DNA of 51,265 bases from Hyphomicrobiaceae bacterium. GTDB lineage: Bacteria; Pseudomonadota; Alphaproteobacteria; Rhizobiales; Devosiaceae. A program made the translations under genes and the position numbers. Positions 16,580-27,045 of this stretch are shown one piece after another. How positions within the stretch are numbered: the first letter of the stretch is position 1; every line of letters starts with the position of its first letter. Location of the stretch: NCBI GenBank assembly GCA_020638065.1, contig JACKJG010000018.1, forward strand, positions 1 through 51,265, written 5' to 3'. Under the pieces are notes generated by a model. The model saw nothing but the letters and a program-made list of their open reading frames with translations. It had not been told where the DNA came from and made no database searches.

Positions 16580-17107
16580 TCATTGTGGTTTCCGTCGTTT
16601 TGCCATTTCGCGGTAAAGCGCCTCAGGGCTCACCGCAATTTCAAATGCCAGCGCCCGCCATTCGCCTTTGGAAGGAATATCTCCATTCCATGCCAGCCAC
16701 GCATCCAGACGTTGCGCGACTGTTTTCAGCGATATGATTTCGCTTCTCAGACGCGCGCGCTGAACTTCTTGGGCCAACCGCTGCGCCCAAACGGTGGCAA
16801 GATTCATATCGGTCTGAAGCGCAGCAAGGAAGCTGGATTTTGGCAGCGCCCTGACCATGCCTGGCCCGGCGGCAACCGCATCGCAATGATATCTGACAGA
16901 GAACAAAGACGCCTCGGCAAGCAGGTCGCCCGAGAAAGCCCGCTGAAGGATCACTTCGTCCCCGTCCGCCTGATGCCGAATGAGCCGAATCTCACCTTCT
17001 TCGACCATAAACATTTGACCGACCGGTTCGTCGCGATGAAACAAAAACGCGCCGGGAGCGATCTGGCGCGGCAAGTTCTTGGCAAAGAGTTCATTCAGTA
17101 CAGACAT
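16580..17107 (-). CDS. Crp/Fnr-family transcriptional regulator, short form
   Basis: 175 residues from ATG 17107. The N-terminal cyclic-nucleotide-binding-like beta barrel is clear (GAFLFHRDEPVGQMFMVEEG, FSGDLLAEASLF). The dimer helix follows, and the C-terminal helix-turn-helix is short (EIAVSPEALYREMAKRR). No cysteine cluster, so not an iron-sulfur Fnr. The ligand is unknown. It is divergent from the exported protein gene at 17174 and may regulate it. Confidence 0.85.
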   Translation of the reverse strand: MSVLNELFAKNLPRQIAPGAFLFHRDEPVGQMFMVEEGEIRLIRHQADGDEVILQRAFSGDLLAEASLFSVRYHCDAVAAGPGMVRALPKSSFLAALQTDMNLATVWAQRLAQEVQRARLRSEIISLKTVAQRLDAWLAWNGDIPSKGEWRALAFEIAVSPEALYREMAKRRKPQ

Positions 17108-17173
17108 GATTACTATCATGTTTGGAAAATGATGATCGTGGCAAGGTGAAAAGAAACCATTTGGAGGGAGCTC

Positions 17174-17755
17174 ATGAAATCTGCCCTGCTAGCCGCCGTT
17201 CTCATAATCGCGCCATCGATCGCACTAGCTCAACACGTGGAGACGAACGATCACGCCGGCATGGATCACGCGACCCATGCCGTCTCGGCACAAAACGAGT
17301 CGCAAGTCGCGCCCACCGAACCCGGTCAGGCGGCGTTTGCCGCGATGGCGAAGATCGTTGAAATTCTCAATGCGGACCCTGAAACGGATTGGGACAAAGT
17401 GGACATTGATGCGCTTCGTGAACATCTGGTGGACATGAAGAACTTGACAGAAGGCGCGCAGGTGGTGGCCAGCACATCCGGAAATCAGATCACGTTTTTT
17501 GTGTCGGGAGAGGGGTTGGTAAAGCGCGCCATCCAGAACATGGTTCCGGCGCATGCGGCAGAATTGAAAGCTTCGCTTGGATGGTCCACCGCAGCCGAAT
17601 TGACGGTGGAGGGCGCCACACTGACCGTCACCACCTCCCCAGAACTGGAAATTGTAAAACTTGTAGGATTGGGCTTTTTCGGGATCATGGCGACCGGCGC
17701 CCATCACCAGGCCCATCATCTGATGATCGCGCGTGGCGAGGGCGCACATAGTTGA
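17174..17755 (+). CDS. Periplasmic hypothetical protein
   Basis: 193 residues, signal peptide MKSALLAAVLIIAPSIALAQ, with GGAGG-type ribosome site upstream (TTGGAGGGAGCTC). The mature N-terminus is rich in His and Met (NDHAGMDHATHAV), suggestive of metal binding; the C-terminus ends GAHHQAHHLMIARG. The family is not recognised. Divergently arranged with the short Crp-like gene, 66 bp apart. Confidence 0.72.
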   Translation: MKSALLAAVLIIAPSIALAQHVETNDHAGMDHATHAVSAQNESQVAPTEPGQAAFAAMAKIVEILNADPETDWDKVDIDALREHLVDMKNLTEGAQVVASTSGNQITFFVSGEGLVKRAIQNMVPAHAAELKASLGWSTAAELTVEGATLTVTTSPELEIVKLVGLGFFGIMATGAHHQAHHLMIARGEGAHS

Positions 17756-18100
17756 ACGAAGACATGGGCTTTGGCAGGCTATGGACCACCATGTCTTTGC
17801 CCAGAGAATCCCCTGCTGATATTTACTTTTGCTCCCCTCAAAAAACTGGACTTTGGTGCAAGTATTCCCGACCTGTTTTGCCCCAGAGATTGAAGGGACG
17901 CAGCGCCATAGGCCAATGTCCGCTAGTGGGCGCATCCCGGTCGTTGTTCAGAGAAGGTCGTGCGGATGCCCCTGTGGATCAATTCCGAACCTCATGCCGC
18001 AACCCGGGAAAGACTCGCCTGAATTCGATGGTTGCAGGCTCCCGCAACCAATTCCAATATGACCTAGTGTAGTCCAATAGCGTCAACCGCGCTGCTATTG
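17756..18100. other. Intergenic stretch, no gene recognised
   Basis: About 345 bp between two convergent genes. Frames of up to about 100 codons exist on both strands but have no recognisable motif and no good start. It may contain decayed sequence at the junction of the copper and nitrate islands. Confidence 0.4.
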
Positions 18101-18799
18101 TCAGGCCTTTCGCACATCAATCAGAGGATTGGGCTTGGCCAGTGTCGTTAGACTTTTGATATCTGAAAGCGTCACTTTTGCGCCATCGACCTCCACGCCA
18201 TAGGGTTTCAGCGTGCCAAAGGCGCGGGAAAGGTTTTCGGGGGTCATGCCGAGCAGGGAAGCCAGGGTTTTCTTGTCGTAGGGCAGGGTGAGGCTGCCGG
18301 TTTCGCCCTGACACGTGTGGTATTTGATGAGACGATTGGCGAGCCGTTCCACAGCGGTCCTTAGCTTATGATCCTTGTGGTCTCTGACTACCGCCCGGTA
18401 GCAGCTGGCCAGTTCACTGACGATGGCGCGGGCAAAGGAATCATCTTTAACAAAAGCGTTCCGCACGTTTTGCGAGGGGATCATCAATACTCGGGATTTG
18501 GCACAGGTGCGGGCAGACATCAAATAAACGGCGTCCTTTAAAACCGCAGCCAGAATAAAGGTGCCTACCGGTTTGACCATCGCCATGGTCGCTTCGCGCC
18601 CGTTTGTGGCGGCGAAGAGTTCGACACATCCTTCTACGACGACGAAAAGGAAGTCAGCCATATCTCCTTCGGTTATGAGTTGCATACCAGTGGGAAAAGT
18701 CTGGAAATAGGCTGCCTTCATCAGCGCTGCAAAATGGTCCTCATCCATACTCTGAAAAAGGTCGAGTTTTCGAATCTCGGACAGATCGGCGGCGCGCAT
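18101..18799 (-). CDS. Fnr/NnrR-like Crp-family regulator of the nitrate island
   Basis: 232 residues. The sensor barrel covers about residues 15-130 (FPTGMQLITEGDMADFLFVVVEG), then a dimer helix and a full Crp-type winged helix-turn-helix near residues 175-225 (KTLASLLGMTPENLSRAFGTL). The four-cysteine Fnr cluster is absent, which argues for a Dnr/NnrR/NarR-type sensor of nitric oxide or nitrate. A perfect FNR box lies 14 bp upstream of its start and another 13 bp motif faces narK, so it likely controls itself and the nar genes. Confidence 0.88.
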   Translation of the reverse strand: MRAADLSEIRKLDLFQSMDEDHFAALMKAAYFQTFPTGMQLITEGDMADFLFVVVEGCVELFAATNGREATMAMVKPVGTFILAAVLKDAVYLMSARTCAKSRVLMIPSQNVRNAFVKDDSFARAIVSELASCYRAVVRDHKDHKLRTAVERLANRLIKYHTCQGETGSLTLPYDKKTLASLLGMTPENLSRAFGTLKPYGVEVDGAKVTLSDIKSLTTLAKPNPLIDVRKA

Positions 18800-18812
18800 G
18801 GATATTCATTTC

Positions 18813-18826
18813 TTGATAATTATCAA
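18813..18826. promoter_or_regulatory. FNR/DNR-type box before the regulator gene
   Basis: TTGATAATTATCAA is a perfect palindrome matching the FNR consensus TTGAT-N4-ATCAA. It lies 14 bp upstream of the regulator ATG (18799, minus strand), close enough to act as an autoregulatory operator. Confidence 0.75.
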
Positions 18827-18948
18827 GTCTCAACTTGATATTTTTTGCCCACTTTTGAGGCTTTGTAAAGTAGCGGACCGGAATCCATTTTAGGACCAAT
18901 CCAAACTTTTGCTTGCTCCTCTTGTTTCTGTCTTCCACCCCCTGCGGC

Positions 18949-18962
18949 TTGATCTGAATCAA
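18949..18962. promoter_or_regulatory. FNR/DNR-type box before narK
   Basis: TTGATCTGAATCAA matches the FNR consensus in all ten fixed positions. It is 84 bp before the narK start, the usual distance for a class II activation site with a 40-bp leader. Confidence 0.75.
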
Positions 18963-19046
18963 GCTTAGCTGTCAGTGCGGATTCATCCTGCGCTCATATC
19001 TGGGGCGCATCCGCTCCGGTGAGGGCAGAATATGGGGAGCGATTCC

Positions 19047-20855
19047 ATGGCTACTCTTGATGGCGTGACGCGGGGCCAGCAGAACACCGCACTTGGCATG
19101 AGCACATTCGCATTTACGGTGTGTTTCGCAGTCTGGACGATTTTTTCGATTATTGGTGTGCGTATCAAAGCCGATCTTGGGCTGAGTGATACCCAGTTCG
19201 GACTTCTGGTTGCCACCCCGATCCTGACAGGGTCGCTTAGCCGGATATTCCTCGGAATCTGGACCGATCAGTATGGCGGGCGGCGGGTTTTCACCATCGT
19301 CATGCTGGCTTCGGCCGTGGCGGCATGGCTGCTGTCGACGGTTACGACCTATGAGTGGTTTTTGGTTGCAGCGCTCGGTGTCGGTTTGGCTGGCGGATCT
19401 TTTGCCGTCGGTATCGCCTATATCTCGAAATGGTATCCACCGGAAAGACAGGGTACCGCATTGGGAATATTCGGAGTGGGCAATTTCGGCGCCGCTGCGA
19501 CCAGTTTCGGAGCGCCATTCTTGCTTGTTGCCTTTGGATGGCAACAAACCGCGCAAATCTATTCGGTTGTCCTGGCTGTCGTCGCAGTGGTGTTTTTCTT
19601 TGTCACTAAAGAAGACCCGGCCACTTTGGAACGGCAGCAAAAGGGGATCAGAGCCAATTCGACACTGATGGAACTAGAGCCCCTGCGAAACATCCAGGTC
19701 TGGCGCTTCGCGCTATACTATTTCTTCGTCTTCGGCGCCTTTGTTGCCTTGGCACTGTGGTTGCCGCGCTACCTGATCGGCGTTTACGGACTCGACATCA
19801 AGACGGCGGGTATACTTGCAGCCTTCTATTCGGTGCCAGCCAGTATTTTCCGCGCCTATGGCGGGCATCTTTCCGACAAGTACGGCGCGCGCATTGTCAT
19901 GTACGCGACTTTCGGTGTGTCGGCAGTCTGCACCTTCATGCTGAGCTATCCGCATACCGATTATGTCATCCACGGCGTCAACGGCGATATCACCTTCTCG
20001 ACACAGATGGCGCTGATCCCGTTCGTGATCACCGTCTTTGTGCTCGGCTTCTTCATGTCGTTGGGCAAGGCTGCCGTCTACAAGCATATACCGGTCTATT
20101 ACCCCAAGAATGTCGGCTCGGTCGGCGGACTGGTCGGCATGATCGGCGGCCTGGGTGGCTTTATCCTGCCAATTGCATTTGGTGCTGCGCTTGATGTCAC
20201 CGGTGTCTGGACAAGTGCTTTCATGATCCTGTTCGGCATCGTCGCAGTGGCACTCCTTTGGATGCATTTCTCCATCCGGGCGATGGACGGGCGGCAGTTG
20301 GCAAGAGCTTTCCGATCTGCGGGTTGCCTGAAATGCAGCCGATTCACGATGCCGAAAAGCATCCGCGTTCCAGCAAGGTGCTCGACGACTGGCGGCCGGA
20401 AGACCATGACTTCTGGGAGAAGGAAGGCAAGGCGATTGCCAACCGCAACCTCTGGATATCGATCCCAAACCTGTTACTGGCCTTCTCGGTCTGGATGGTC
20501 TGGAGTGTGGTGGTCGCCAAACTGCCGGCTATCAGCCAATTATACCACCGACCAGCTTTCTGGCTGGCTGCGTTGCTCAGGCTGTCCGGCGCCACTGCGG
20601 ATGTTCTACTCCTTCATGGTACCGATCTTTGGTGGCCGGTTGTGGACGACGGTCACGACCGCAGAAACTGCTGATCCGGCCTTCGGCATCGGCTATGCGG
20701 TGCAGAGACGGATACGCCCTGCCAGTCTTCTGCGGGTGCTGGCGCTGCTCTGCGGCTTTGGCGGCGGTAACTTTGCCTCGTCATGGCAATATCAGTTTCT
20801 TCTTCCCAGAAGCGGGAAAAGGGCAATGCGACCGCGCTCAATGCCGGACCGGTAA
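19047..20855 (+). CDS. narK: NarK1-type nitrate/nitrite transporter (first half of a NarK1-NarK2 fusion, frame lost at ~20.29 kb)
   Basis: Residues 1 to about 415 form an intact 12-helix MFS transporter of the NarK family, with the nitrate signature regions GLAGGSFAVGIAYISKWYPP and FGVGNFGAA in the first half and GLVGMIGGLGGFILPI in the second. From about 20290 this frame reads arginine-rich nonsense while the expected continuation (PEMQPIHDAEKHPRSSKV) appears in another frame. The annotated 3' end at 20855 is therefore only where the wrong frame stops. The native protein is very likely the two-domain NarK1-NarK2 fusion known from denitrifying alphaproteobacteria. ATG 19047 is preferred over 19032 because GGGGAG lies 8 bp upstream of it. 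The FNR box at 18949 probably drives it. Confidence 0.85.
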   Translation: MATLDGVTRGQQNTALGMSTFAFTVCFAVWTIFSIIGVRIKADLGLSDTQFGLLVATPILTGSLSRIFLGIWTDQYGGRRVFTIVMLASAVAAWLLSTVTTYEWFLVAALGVGLAGGSFAVGIAYISKWYPPERQGTALGIFGVGNFGAAATSFGAPFLLVAFGWQQTAQIYSVVLAVVAVVFFFVTKEDPATLERQQKGIRANSTLMELEPLRNIQVWRFALYYFFVFGAFVALALWLPRYLIGVYGLDIKTAGILAAFYSVPASIFRAYGGHLSDKYGARIVMYATFGVSAVCTFMLSYPHTDYVIHGVNGDITFSTQMALIPFVITVFVLGFFMSLGKAAVYKHIPVYYPKNVGSVGGLVGMIGGLGGFILPIAFGAALDVTGVWTSAFMILFGIVAVALLWMHFSIRAMDGRQLARAFRSAGCLKCSRFTMPKSIRVPARCSTTGGRKTMTSGRRKARRLPTATSGYRSQTCYWPSRSGWSGVWWSPNCRLSANYTTDQLSGWLRCSGCPAPLRMFYSFMVPIFGGRLWTTVTTAETADPAFGIGYAVQRRIRPASLLRVLALLCGFGGGNFASSWQYQFLLPRSGKRAMRPRSMPDR

Positions 20856-21724
20856 TCTGGGTGTCAGCGTCGTACGGTTCCTCGTGCCGATCGTCGTACA
20901 GCCGGTGTGTTGGCGTGATGGGCGGTGAACCGCAGGCGATGGATGAGACCACGAAACCTGGGCAGAATGCGGTTTTTGTCTGGGTGCCGTTCCTGATCGA
21001 TACGACCCTTTTTTGCATGGTTCGGCATGAACGACATTACTCAGCCCGCGCCTCCTTCAAGAGATCAGGCCGTGATCTTCGGCCGCAGGACAACTGGATC
21101 GTGTGCTGGCTCTGCTTGGGCACCTTCAGGGCTTCATCGGCTATTCGGCAGGTTTCCGCTCTTGGCTCAGACCCAATTCCCGAGGTCGATTCCCTGAAGT
21201 TTGTGTTCCTCAGTCCCGTTGGTCAGTGCTTTGTCTCGCGCCGCAACAGGTTGGGTTTCGGACCGTTGGGGGTGGTGGACGCGTCACTTTCTGGACGTTG
21301 CAAACGATCGTTGCCATATTCAGGTGCTGCGGTTCCTGCCTCTGGGGGCAGTGTTGCCTTCTGGGGCTTCTTGCCTGCTTCAGCGGCGTTGTTCTTCCTG
21401 ACAGCAGGCGTAGGTAACGCGTCCACCTTCAGATGATCCGGCGATCATGCATCGGGAAATGGGGCGGAGCATGCCGCAACTTAAAAGGCACCGATGCCCG
21501 CACGTCAGGGCGGAAGAAAGATGCCGCCATCATCAGGTTCACCTCCACGGTAGCGGCTGCCTATGGCGCGTTCTTCATCCCCAAGCCTATGGCAGTTCAT
21601 TCAAATGACCGGCAGTCGGCCGCCGCTCTATGGGAAAGCTTCTGATCACTTTACGTTACGTGCGCGGTATTGACCTGGCACAATTCCACACCGGCCCGGC
21701 GGCTCTTTGTACAACATCAGTTGA
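20295..21724 (+). pseudogene. narK: NarK2-type second half of the nitrate transporter, interrupted by many frameshifts
   Basis: Successive pieces in all three forward frames fit a NarK2-type MFS domain in order: DHDFWEKEGKAIANRNLWI, FYSFMVPIFGGRLWTTV, LLCGFGGGNFASS, EKGNATALNAG, DSLKFVFLSPVG, FFLTAGVGNASTF and a final stretch GAFFIPK. A TGA at 21722 fits the expected end. More than ten frame changes are needed over 1.4 kb, while the flanking narK1 and the bulk of narG are clean. Either this is a decayed domain or the assembly is poor here. Nothing in the DNA suggests an insertion element. Confidence 0.75.
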
Positions 21725-21778
21725 GGGGCGACGATGTAGCCCCCCGCCGCTCGGGCAACCGAGCTGAGAGCTCAAGAC

Positions 21779-24700
21779 ATGTCACATTTATCGACCGATT
21801 AGTTTCCTCTCATAATGGGCCAAATTCTCCGGCGGTCATGGCATCCTGCCACTGACGAAAGCGGGAATGGGAAGGAGCCTACCGGAAGCGCTGGCGGCAC
21901 GACAAAATCGTGCGTTCGACCTGAGGTGAACTGTACCGGCTCGTGCTCCTGGAGATTTACGTCAAGGGCGGAATTGTCACCCTGGGAACCCAGCAGACGG
22001 ATTATCCGCGCGCGGCCTGATCTCCCCAATCACGAGCCAGAGGGGTGTTCGCGGGGCGCCAATACTCCCCTGGTACATGTATTCCGCCAACCGGGTGACA
22101 CCCCCTCATCCCGATCGCGCCTCCTCAAACTGTGGGGGCGGGCCGAACGACCTGATACCAGTCGCCACCTGGGCATCGATTGTCGAGGACAAGTCCAAAC
22201 GCGATTCCTACACAAAGGTGCGCGGCCATGGCGGGTTCGTCCGTGCCAAATGGGAGGAAGTCAACGAAATCGTCGCGGCGGCCAACGCCTATACGGTGCG
22301 TAAGCATGGCCCCGATCGAGTCATCGGTTTCTCGCCGATCCCGGCCATGTCCATGGTCTCCTATGCGGCCGGTTCGCGTTACCTTTCGCTGATGGGCGGC
22401 GTCTGCATGTCGTTCTATGACTGGTACTGCGATCTGCCGCCGGCCTCACCAATGACCTGGGGCGAACAGACCGACGTGCCCGAAAGCGCCGACTGGTACA
22501 ATGCGGGCTTCCTGATGCTGTGGGGCTCCAACGTACCGCAAACGCGCACGCCGGACGCCCATTTTTATACCGAGGTCCGCTACAAGGGTGCGAAGTCCGT
22601 TGTCGTTTCGCCGGACTATTCCGAAGCGGCGAAATTCTCCGACATCTGGCTGCATCCCAAGCAGGGGACGGATGCCGCGCTCGCCATGGCCATGGGACAT
22701 GTGATCCTGCGGGAATTCCACCTCGATCGCCAGGCTGAGTATTTCGAGGACTACTGCCGCAAGTATACCGACATGCCAAATCTGGTGCGTCTGGTGGAAA
22801 AGAACGGCCACTATGTGCCGGACAGGCTGGTGCGGGCCTCCGAGTTCAAGGATGCGCTAGGCGAGAAGGCTCACGCCGACTGGAAGACGGTCGCCATTGA
22901 AGAGGCAACCGGCAAGGTTGTGGTGCCTAACGGCGCTATCGGTCACCGCTGGAGTGGCGATGGCAAATGGAACCTCGAGCAGAAGGACGGCAAGGGTAAG
23001 GACATCAAACTGAAGATGAGCCTCATTCTGGATGAGGATCACGATACCGTCGCTGAAACGGCCTTTCCATACTTCGGCAATCGTGAGCACGATCACTTCG
23101 AGGGCACCGACCATGAGAGCGTTCTGGTGCGCTCGGTTCCGGCAAAAAAGGTGAAACTCGCCGATGGCGACGCGCTTGTCGCGACCGTCTTCGACCTTTT
23201 CTGCGCCAACTACGGTCTGGATCGAGGCATCGGTGGGGCCAACGTCGCCAAGACCTATGACCAGAACGAGCCCTACACGCCCGCCTGGGCTGAGAAGATC
23301 ACCGGCGTGCCAGCCGATCACATCATCACGGTGGCACGAGAGTTTGCTTCCAATGCGGAAAAGACCAATGGCCGGTCCATGGTCATTCTCGGGGCGGGCC
23401 TGAACCACTGGTACCATATGGATATGAACTACCGGGGGATCATGAATCTTCTGATCATGTGCGGCTGTGTGGGCCAGTCTGGTGGCGGTTGGAGCCACTA
23501 TGTTGGACAGGAAAAACTGCGTCCGCAAACCGGCTGGCTGCCGCTGGCATTCGGTCTTGATTGGAACCGGCCGCCGCGGCAGATGAACTCCACATCGTTC
23601 TTTTATGCTCATACCGACCAGTGGCGTTACGAAACCTTGGACGTGAACGAGATCCTCTCGCCAACCGCGCCCGAGGGCAATTGGGATGCCAGTCTGATCG
23701 ACTACAATATCCGCGCCGAGCGCATGGGATGGCTGCCATCTGCGCCGCAACTGCAGAGCAACCCGCTGGATATCGCGGCGGCGGCCGCCAAGGCGAAAAA
23801 GGAGCCGAAAGACTATGTGGCCGGCGCGCTGAAATCTGGCAAATTGAAGATGTCGGCGGAAGATCCGGATCATCCGAATAACTGGCCGCGCAACTTGTTT
23901 GTGTGGCGTTCGAACCTGCTCGGCTCGTCGGGCAAGGGACATGAATATTTCCTCAAGCATCTGCTTGGCACGACACATGGTGTCATGGGGAAAGATCTTG
24001 GCGCCGAGGGCAAGCAGAAATCTAAAGAAGCCGTCTGGCACGACGACGCGCCGGAAGGAAAACTCGACCTTCTGGTCACGCTCGATTTCCGCATGTCGAC
24101 GACATGCGTCTACTCCGACATCGTGCTGCCCACTGCGACCTGGTATGAAAAGAACGACCTCAACACCTCGGACATGCATCCCTTCATTCATCCGCTCTCC
24201 AGCGCCGCCGATCCGGCGTGGGAAGCGCGGAGCGACTGGGACATCTTCAAGGGGTTGGCGAAGTCCTTCTCTGATGTGGCTCCCGAGGTTCTTGGTGTCG
24301 AAAAGGACACAGTGCTCGTGCCGATCCTGCACGACACGCCGGGCGAAATCGCACAGCCGTTCGATGTGAAGGACTGGAAGAATGGCCAAATCGATCCGAT
24401 CCCGGGCCAGACGATGCCAAACGTGGCAGTCGTCGAACGCGACTATCCCAACCTCTACAAGCGTTTCACCGCGCTGGGACCCTTGATGAGCAAGGTCGGC
24501 AATGGTGGCAAGGGTATCTCGTGGAACACCGAACATGAGGTTGAAGGCCTCGGCAGACTCAATGGCATTGTGACCGATGACGGTCCCACCAAGGGCATGC
24601 CGAAGATCGAGACCGATATCGACGCAACCGAGGTCATCCTGTCGCTGGCACCCGAAACCAATGGCGAAGTTGCCGTGAAGGCCTGGGAGGCGCTCTCCAA

Positions 24701-25511
24701 GGCCACGGGGCGCGAACACGCCCATCTGGCACTGCCCAAGGAAGACGAGAAAATCCGCTTCCGGGACGTAGTTGCGCAACCGCGCAAGATCATCTCCTCG
24801 CCGACGTGGTCCGGGCTGGAAAGCGAAAGTGTTTGCTACAATGCCGGCTACACCAATGTGCATGAGCTGATCCCGTGGAGGACGCTCACGGGGCGTCAGC
24901 AGCTCTATCAGGACCATTTGTGGATGCGGGCTTTCGGTGAGGCGCTTTGCGTCTATCGGCCGCCGATCGACACCAAGGCCGTCAATCCGGTCATCGATAT
25001 GAAGCCGAACGGCAACAAGCAGGTGGTACTGAACTTCATCACGCCGCACCAGAAATGGGGCATCCACTCCACCTACACCGACAACCTTCTGATGCTGACG
25101 CTCAATCGCGGCGGGCCGGTTGTGTGGATTTCCGAAGTGGACGCCGCGAAGGCGGACATTGTCGATAACGACTGGGTGGAAACCTACAACGCCAACGGCG
25201 CACTCGTGGCCCGGGCGGTCGTTTCCCAGCGCATGAAGGAGGGAACCCTCTACATGTATCACGCGCAGGAGAAGATAGTGAACACACCGGGTTCCGAGAT
25301 GACCGGCAATCGTGGCGGCATCCATAACTCTGTGACCCGCACGGTGGTCAAACCCACACATATGATCGGCGGCTACGCCCAACAATCCTACGGGTTTAAC
25401 TATTACGGCACAGTCGGTTCCAACCGCGACGAATTCGTCATCGTGCGCAAGCTCGACAAGGTGGACTGGCTCGAACGGCCGCTGGCCGGAAACATGGAGG
25501 CGGCAGTATGA
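21779..25511 (+). CDS. narG: Respiratory nitrate reductase alpha subunit (5' end frameshifted, intact from ~22.16 kb)
   Basis: Membrane-bound nitrate reductase catalytic subunit, holding molybdenum cofactor and the FS0 iron-sulfur cluster. The expected start is ATG 21779 (MSHL...), and pieces such as GQILRRSWHPATDES, VNCTGSCSW, RPDLPNHEPEGCSRGA and MYSANRV follow in different frames up to about 22160. From there one uninterrupted frame runs to TGA 25511 with NarG hallmarks: GSNVPQTRTPDAHFYTEVRY, HPKQGTDAALAMAMGH, MCGCVGQSGGGWSHYVGQEK and GGYAQQSYGFNYYG. The stop overlaps the narH ATG by 4 bp. The long clean frame argues for a functional gene with sequence errors at its 5' end; decay by frameshift cannot be excluded. 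Confidence 0.92.
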
Positions 25512-27040
25512 AAATCCGCGCACAAATCGGCATGGTGCTCAATCTCGACAAATGCATCGGATGCCACACCTGTTCGGTTACCTGCAAGAACGTCTGGACC
25601 AACCGCGAGGGCGTTGAATACGCCTGGTTCAACAATGTCGAGACTAAGCCCGGTGTCGGTTATCCCAAAGAATGGGAAAACCAGAAGAAGTGGAATGGCG
25701 GCTGGGTCCGGAAAAAGAACGGCAAGATCGAACCTAAGATCGGCGCCAAATGGCGCGTGCTCGCCAACATCTTCGCCAATCCGGACCTGCCGGAAATCGA
25801 CGACTATTACGAGCCGTTCGATTTCGACTACGGGCATTTGCAGACCGCAAAAGAGTCCGAGGCGTTTCCAACTGCGCGTCCGCGGTCAAAAATTTCCGGC
25901 GAGCGGATGGAAAAGATCGAATGGGGACCGAACTGGGAGGAAATCCTGGGAGGTGAATTCAAGAAGCGTTCAGTCGATTATAATTTTGAAGGCGTCGAGA
26001 AGGAGATCTACGGCGAATTCGAAAACACTTTCATGATGTACCTGCCGCGCTTGTGCGAGCACTGCCTTAATCCGACCTGCGTGGCGGCCTGCCCATCGGG
26101 CGCGATCTACAAGCGAGAGGATGACGGCATCGTCCTGATCGATCAGGAGAAATGCCGCGGATGGCGCATGTGCGTTTCCGGGTGTCCGTACAAGAAGATC
26201 TACTACAACTGGTCTTCGGGCAAATCCGAGAAGTGTATCTTCTGCTATCCGCGCATCGAGGCCGGTCAGCCGACCGTCTGTTCGGAAACCTGCGTGGGGC
26301 GCATCCGCTACTTGGGCGTGCTGCTTTACGACGCCGACAAGATCGAGGAAGCAGCGGCGACGCCGGACGAGAAGGACCTTTATGAGGCCCAGTTGTCGGT
26401 ATTCCTTGACCCGAGCGATCCTGAAGTGATTGCTGAGGCAAGAACGCAGGGCATACCGGAAGACTGGATTGAGGCCGCGCAGGCGTCGCCAGTCTACAAA
26501 ATGGCGATGGACTGGAAAGTCGCCTTCCCGCTGCATCCTGAGTATCGGACGCTGCCCATGGTCTGGTATGTGCCGCCGCTCTCGCCGCTGCAATCGGCTG
26601 CAGAAGCCGGCAAGATCGGCTGGGACGACGGGCTGCCAGATGTCAAATCCATGCGTATTCCGGTTCGCTATCTCTCCAACCTCCTGACAGCGGGCAAGGA
26701 TGAGCCGGTGGTCCATGCGCTGGAACGCATGCTCGCAATGCGCGCCTATATGCGCTCCAAAACCGTGGACGGGGTGATTGACGAAAAGGTCGCCGAACGG
26801 GTTGGGCTCACGGGGCAGATGATCGAGGACATGTACCGCTACATGGCCATTGCCAATTACGAGGACCGCTTCGTTATCCCGACGACCCACCGCGAGGTCG
26901 GCGAGGATGCTTATGACGTGCGCGGTTCGTGCGGTTTTTCTTTTGGCAATGGCTGTTCGGGCGGCAGTTCGACGCAGGATCTGTTCGGGGCCAAAAAGCC
27001 GCGCACCGTCCAGACGCCAACCGAGTTCATCAAAGGGTAG
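25508..27040 (+). CDS. narH: Respiratory nitrate reductase beta subunit
   Basis: 510 residues with four iron-sulfur cluster motifs. The first is CIGCHTCSVTC at Cys16-Cys26. Later come CEHCLNPTCVAACPSGA and CRGWRMCVSGCPYKK, where tryptophan replaces one cysteine, the feature that makes one cluster [3Fe-4S] in NarH, then CIFCYPR and CSETCVGR. It passes electrons from NarI to NarG on the cytoplasmic face of the membrane. Overlaps narG by 4 bp; narJ follows after 5 bp. Confidence 0.97.
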   Translation: MKIRAQIGMVLNLDKCIGCHTCSVTCKNVWTNREGVEYAWFNNVETKPGVGYPKEWENQKKWNGGWVRKKNGKIEPKIGAKWRVLANIFANPDLPEIDDYYEPFDFDYGHLQTAKESEAFPTARPRSKISGERMEKIEWGPNWEEILGGEFKKRSVDYNFEGVEKEIYGEFENTFMMYLPRLCEHCLNPTCVAACPSGAIYKREDDGIVLIDQEKCRGWRMCVSGCPYKKIYYNWSSGKSEKCIFCYPRIEAGQPTVCSETCVGRIRYLGVLLYDADKIEEAAATPDEKDLYEAQLSVFLDPSDPEVIAEARTQGIPEDWIEAAQASPVYKMAMDWKVAFPLHPEYRTLPMVWYVPPLSPLQSAAEAGKIGWDDGLPDVKSMRIPVRYLSNLLTAGKDEPVVHALERMLAMRAYMRSKTVDGVIDEKVAERVGLTGQMIEDMYRYMAIANYEDRFVIPTTHREVGEDAYDVRGSCGFSFGNGCSGGSSTQDLFGAKKPRTVQTPTEFIKG

Positions 27041-27045
27041 GACAG

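Noticed and set aside
17225..17935. 236-codon minus-strand frame over the exported protein gene
   Set aside because: Overlaps a gene with clear signal peptide and ribosome site; composition looks antisense.
19713..20468. 251-codon minus-strand frame opposite narK
   Set aside because: Histidine/aspartate-rich shadow of membrane helices.
22857..25523. 888-codon open frame on the minus strand opposite narG
   Set aside because: It mirrors the codon bias of narG, has no recognisable domain and no start signal; an antisense shadow.
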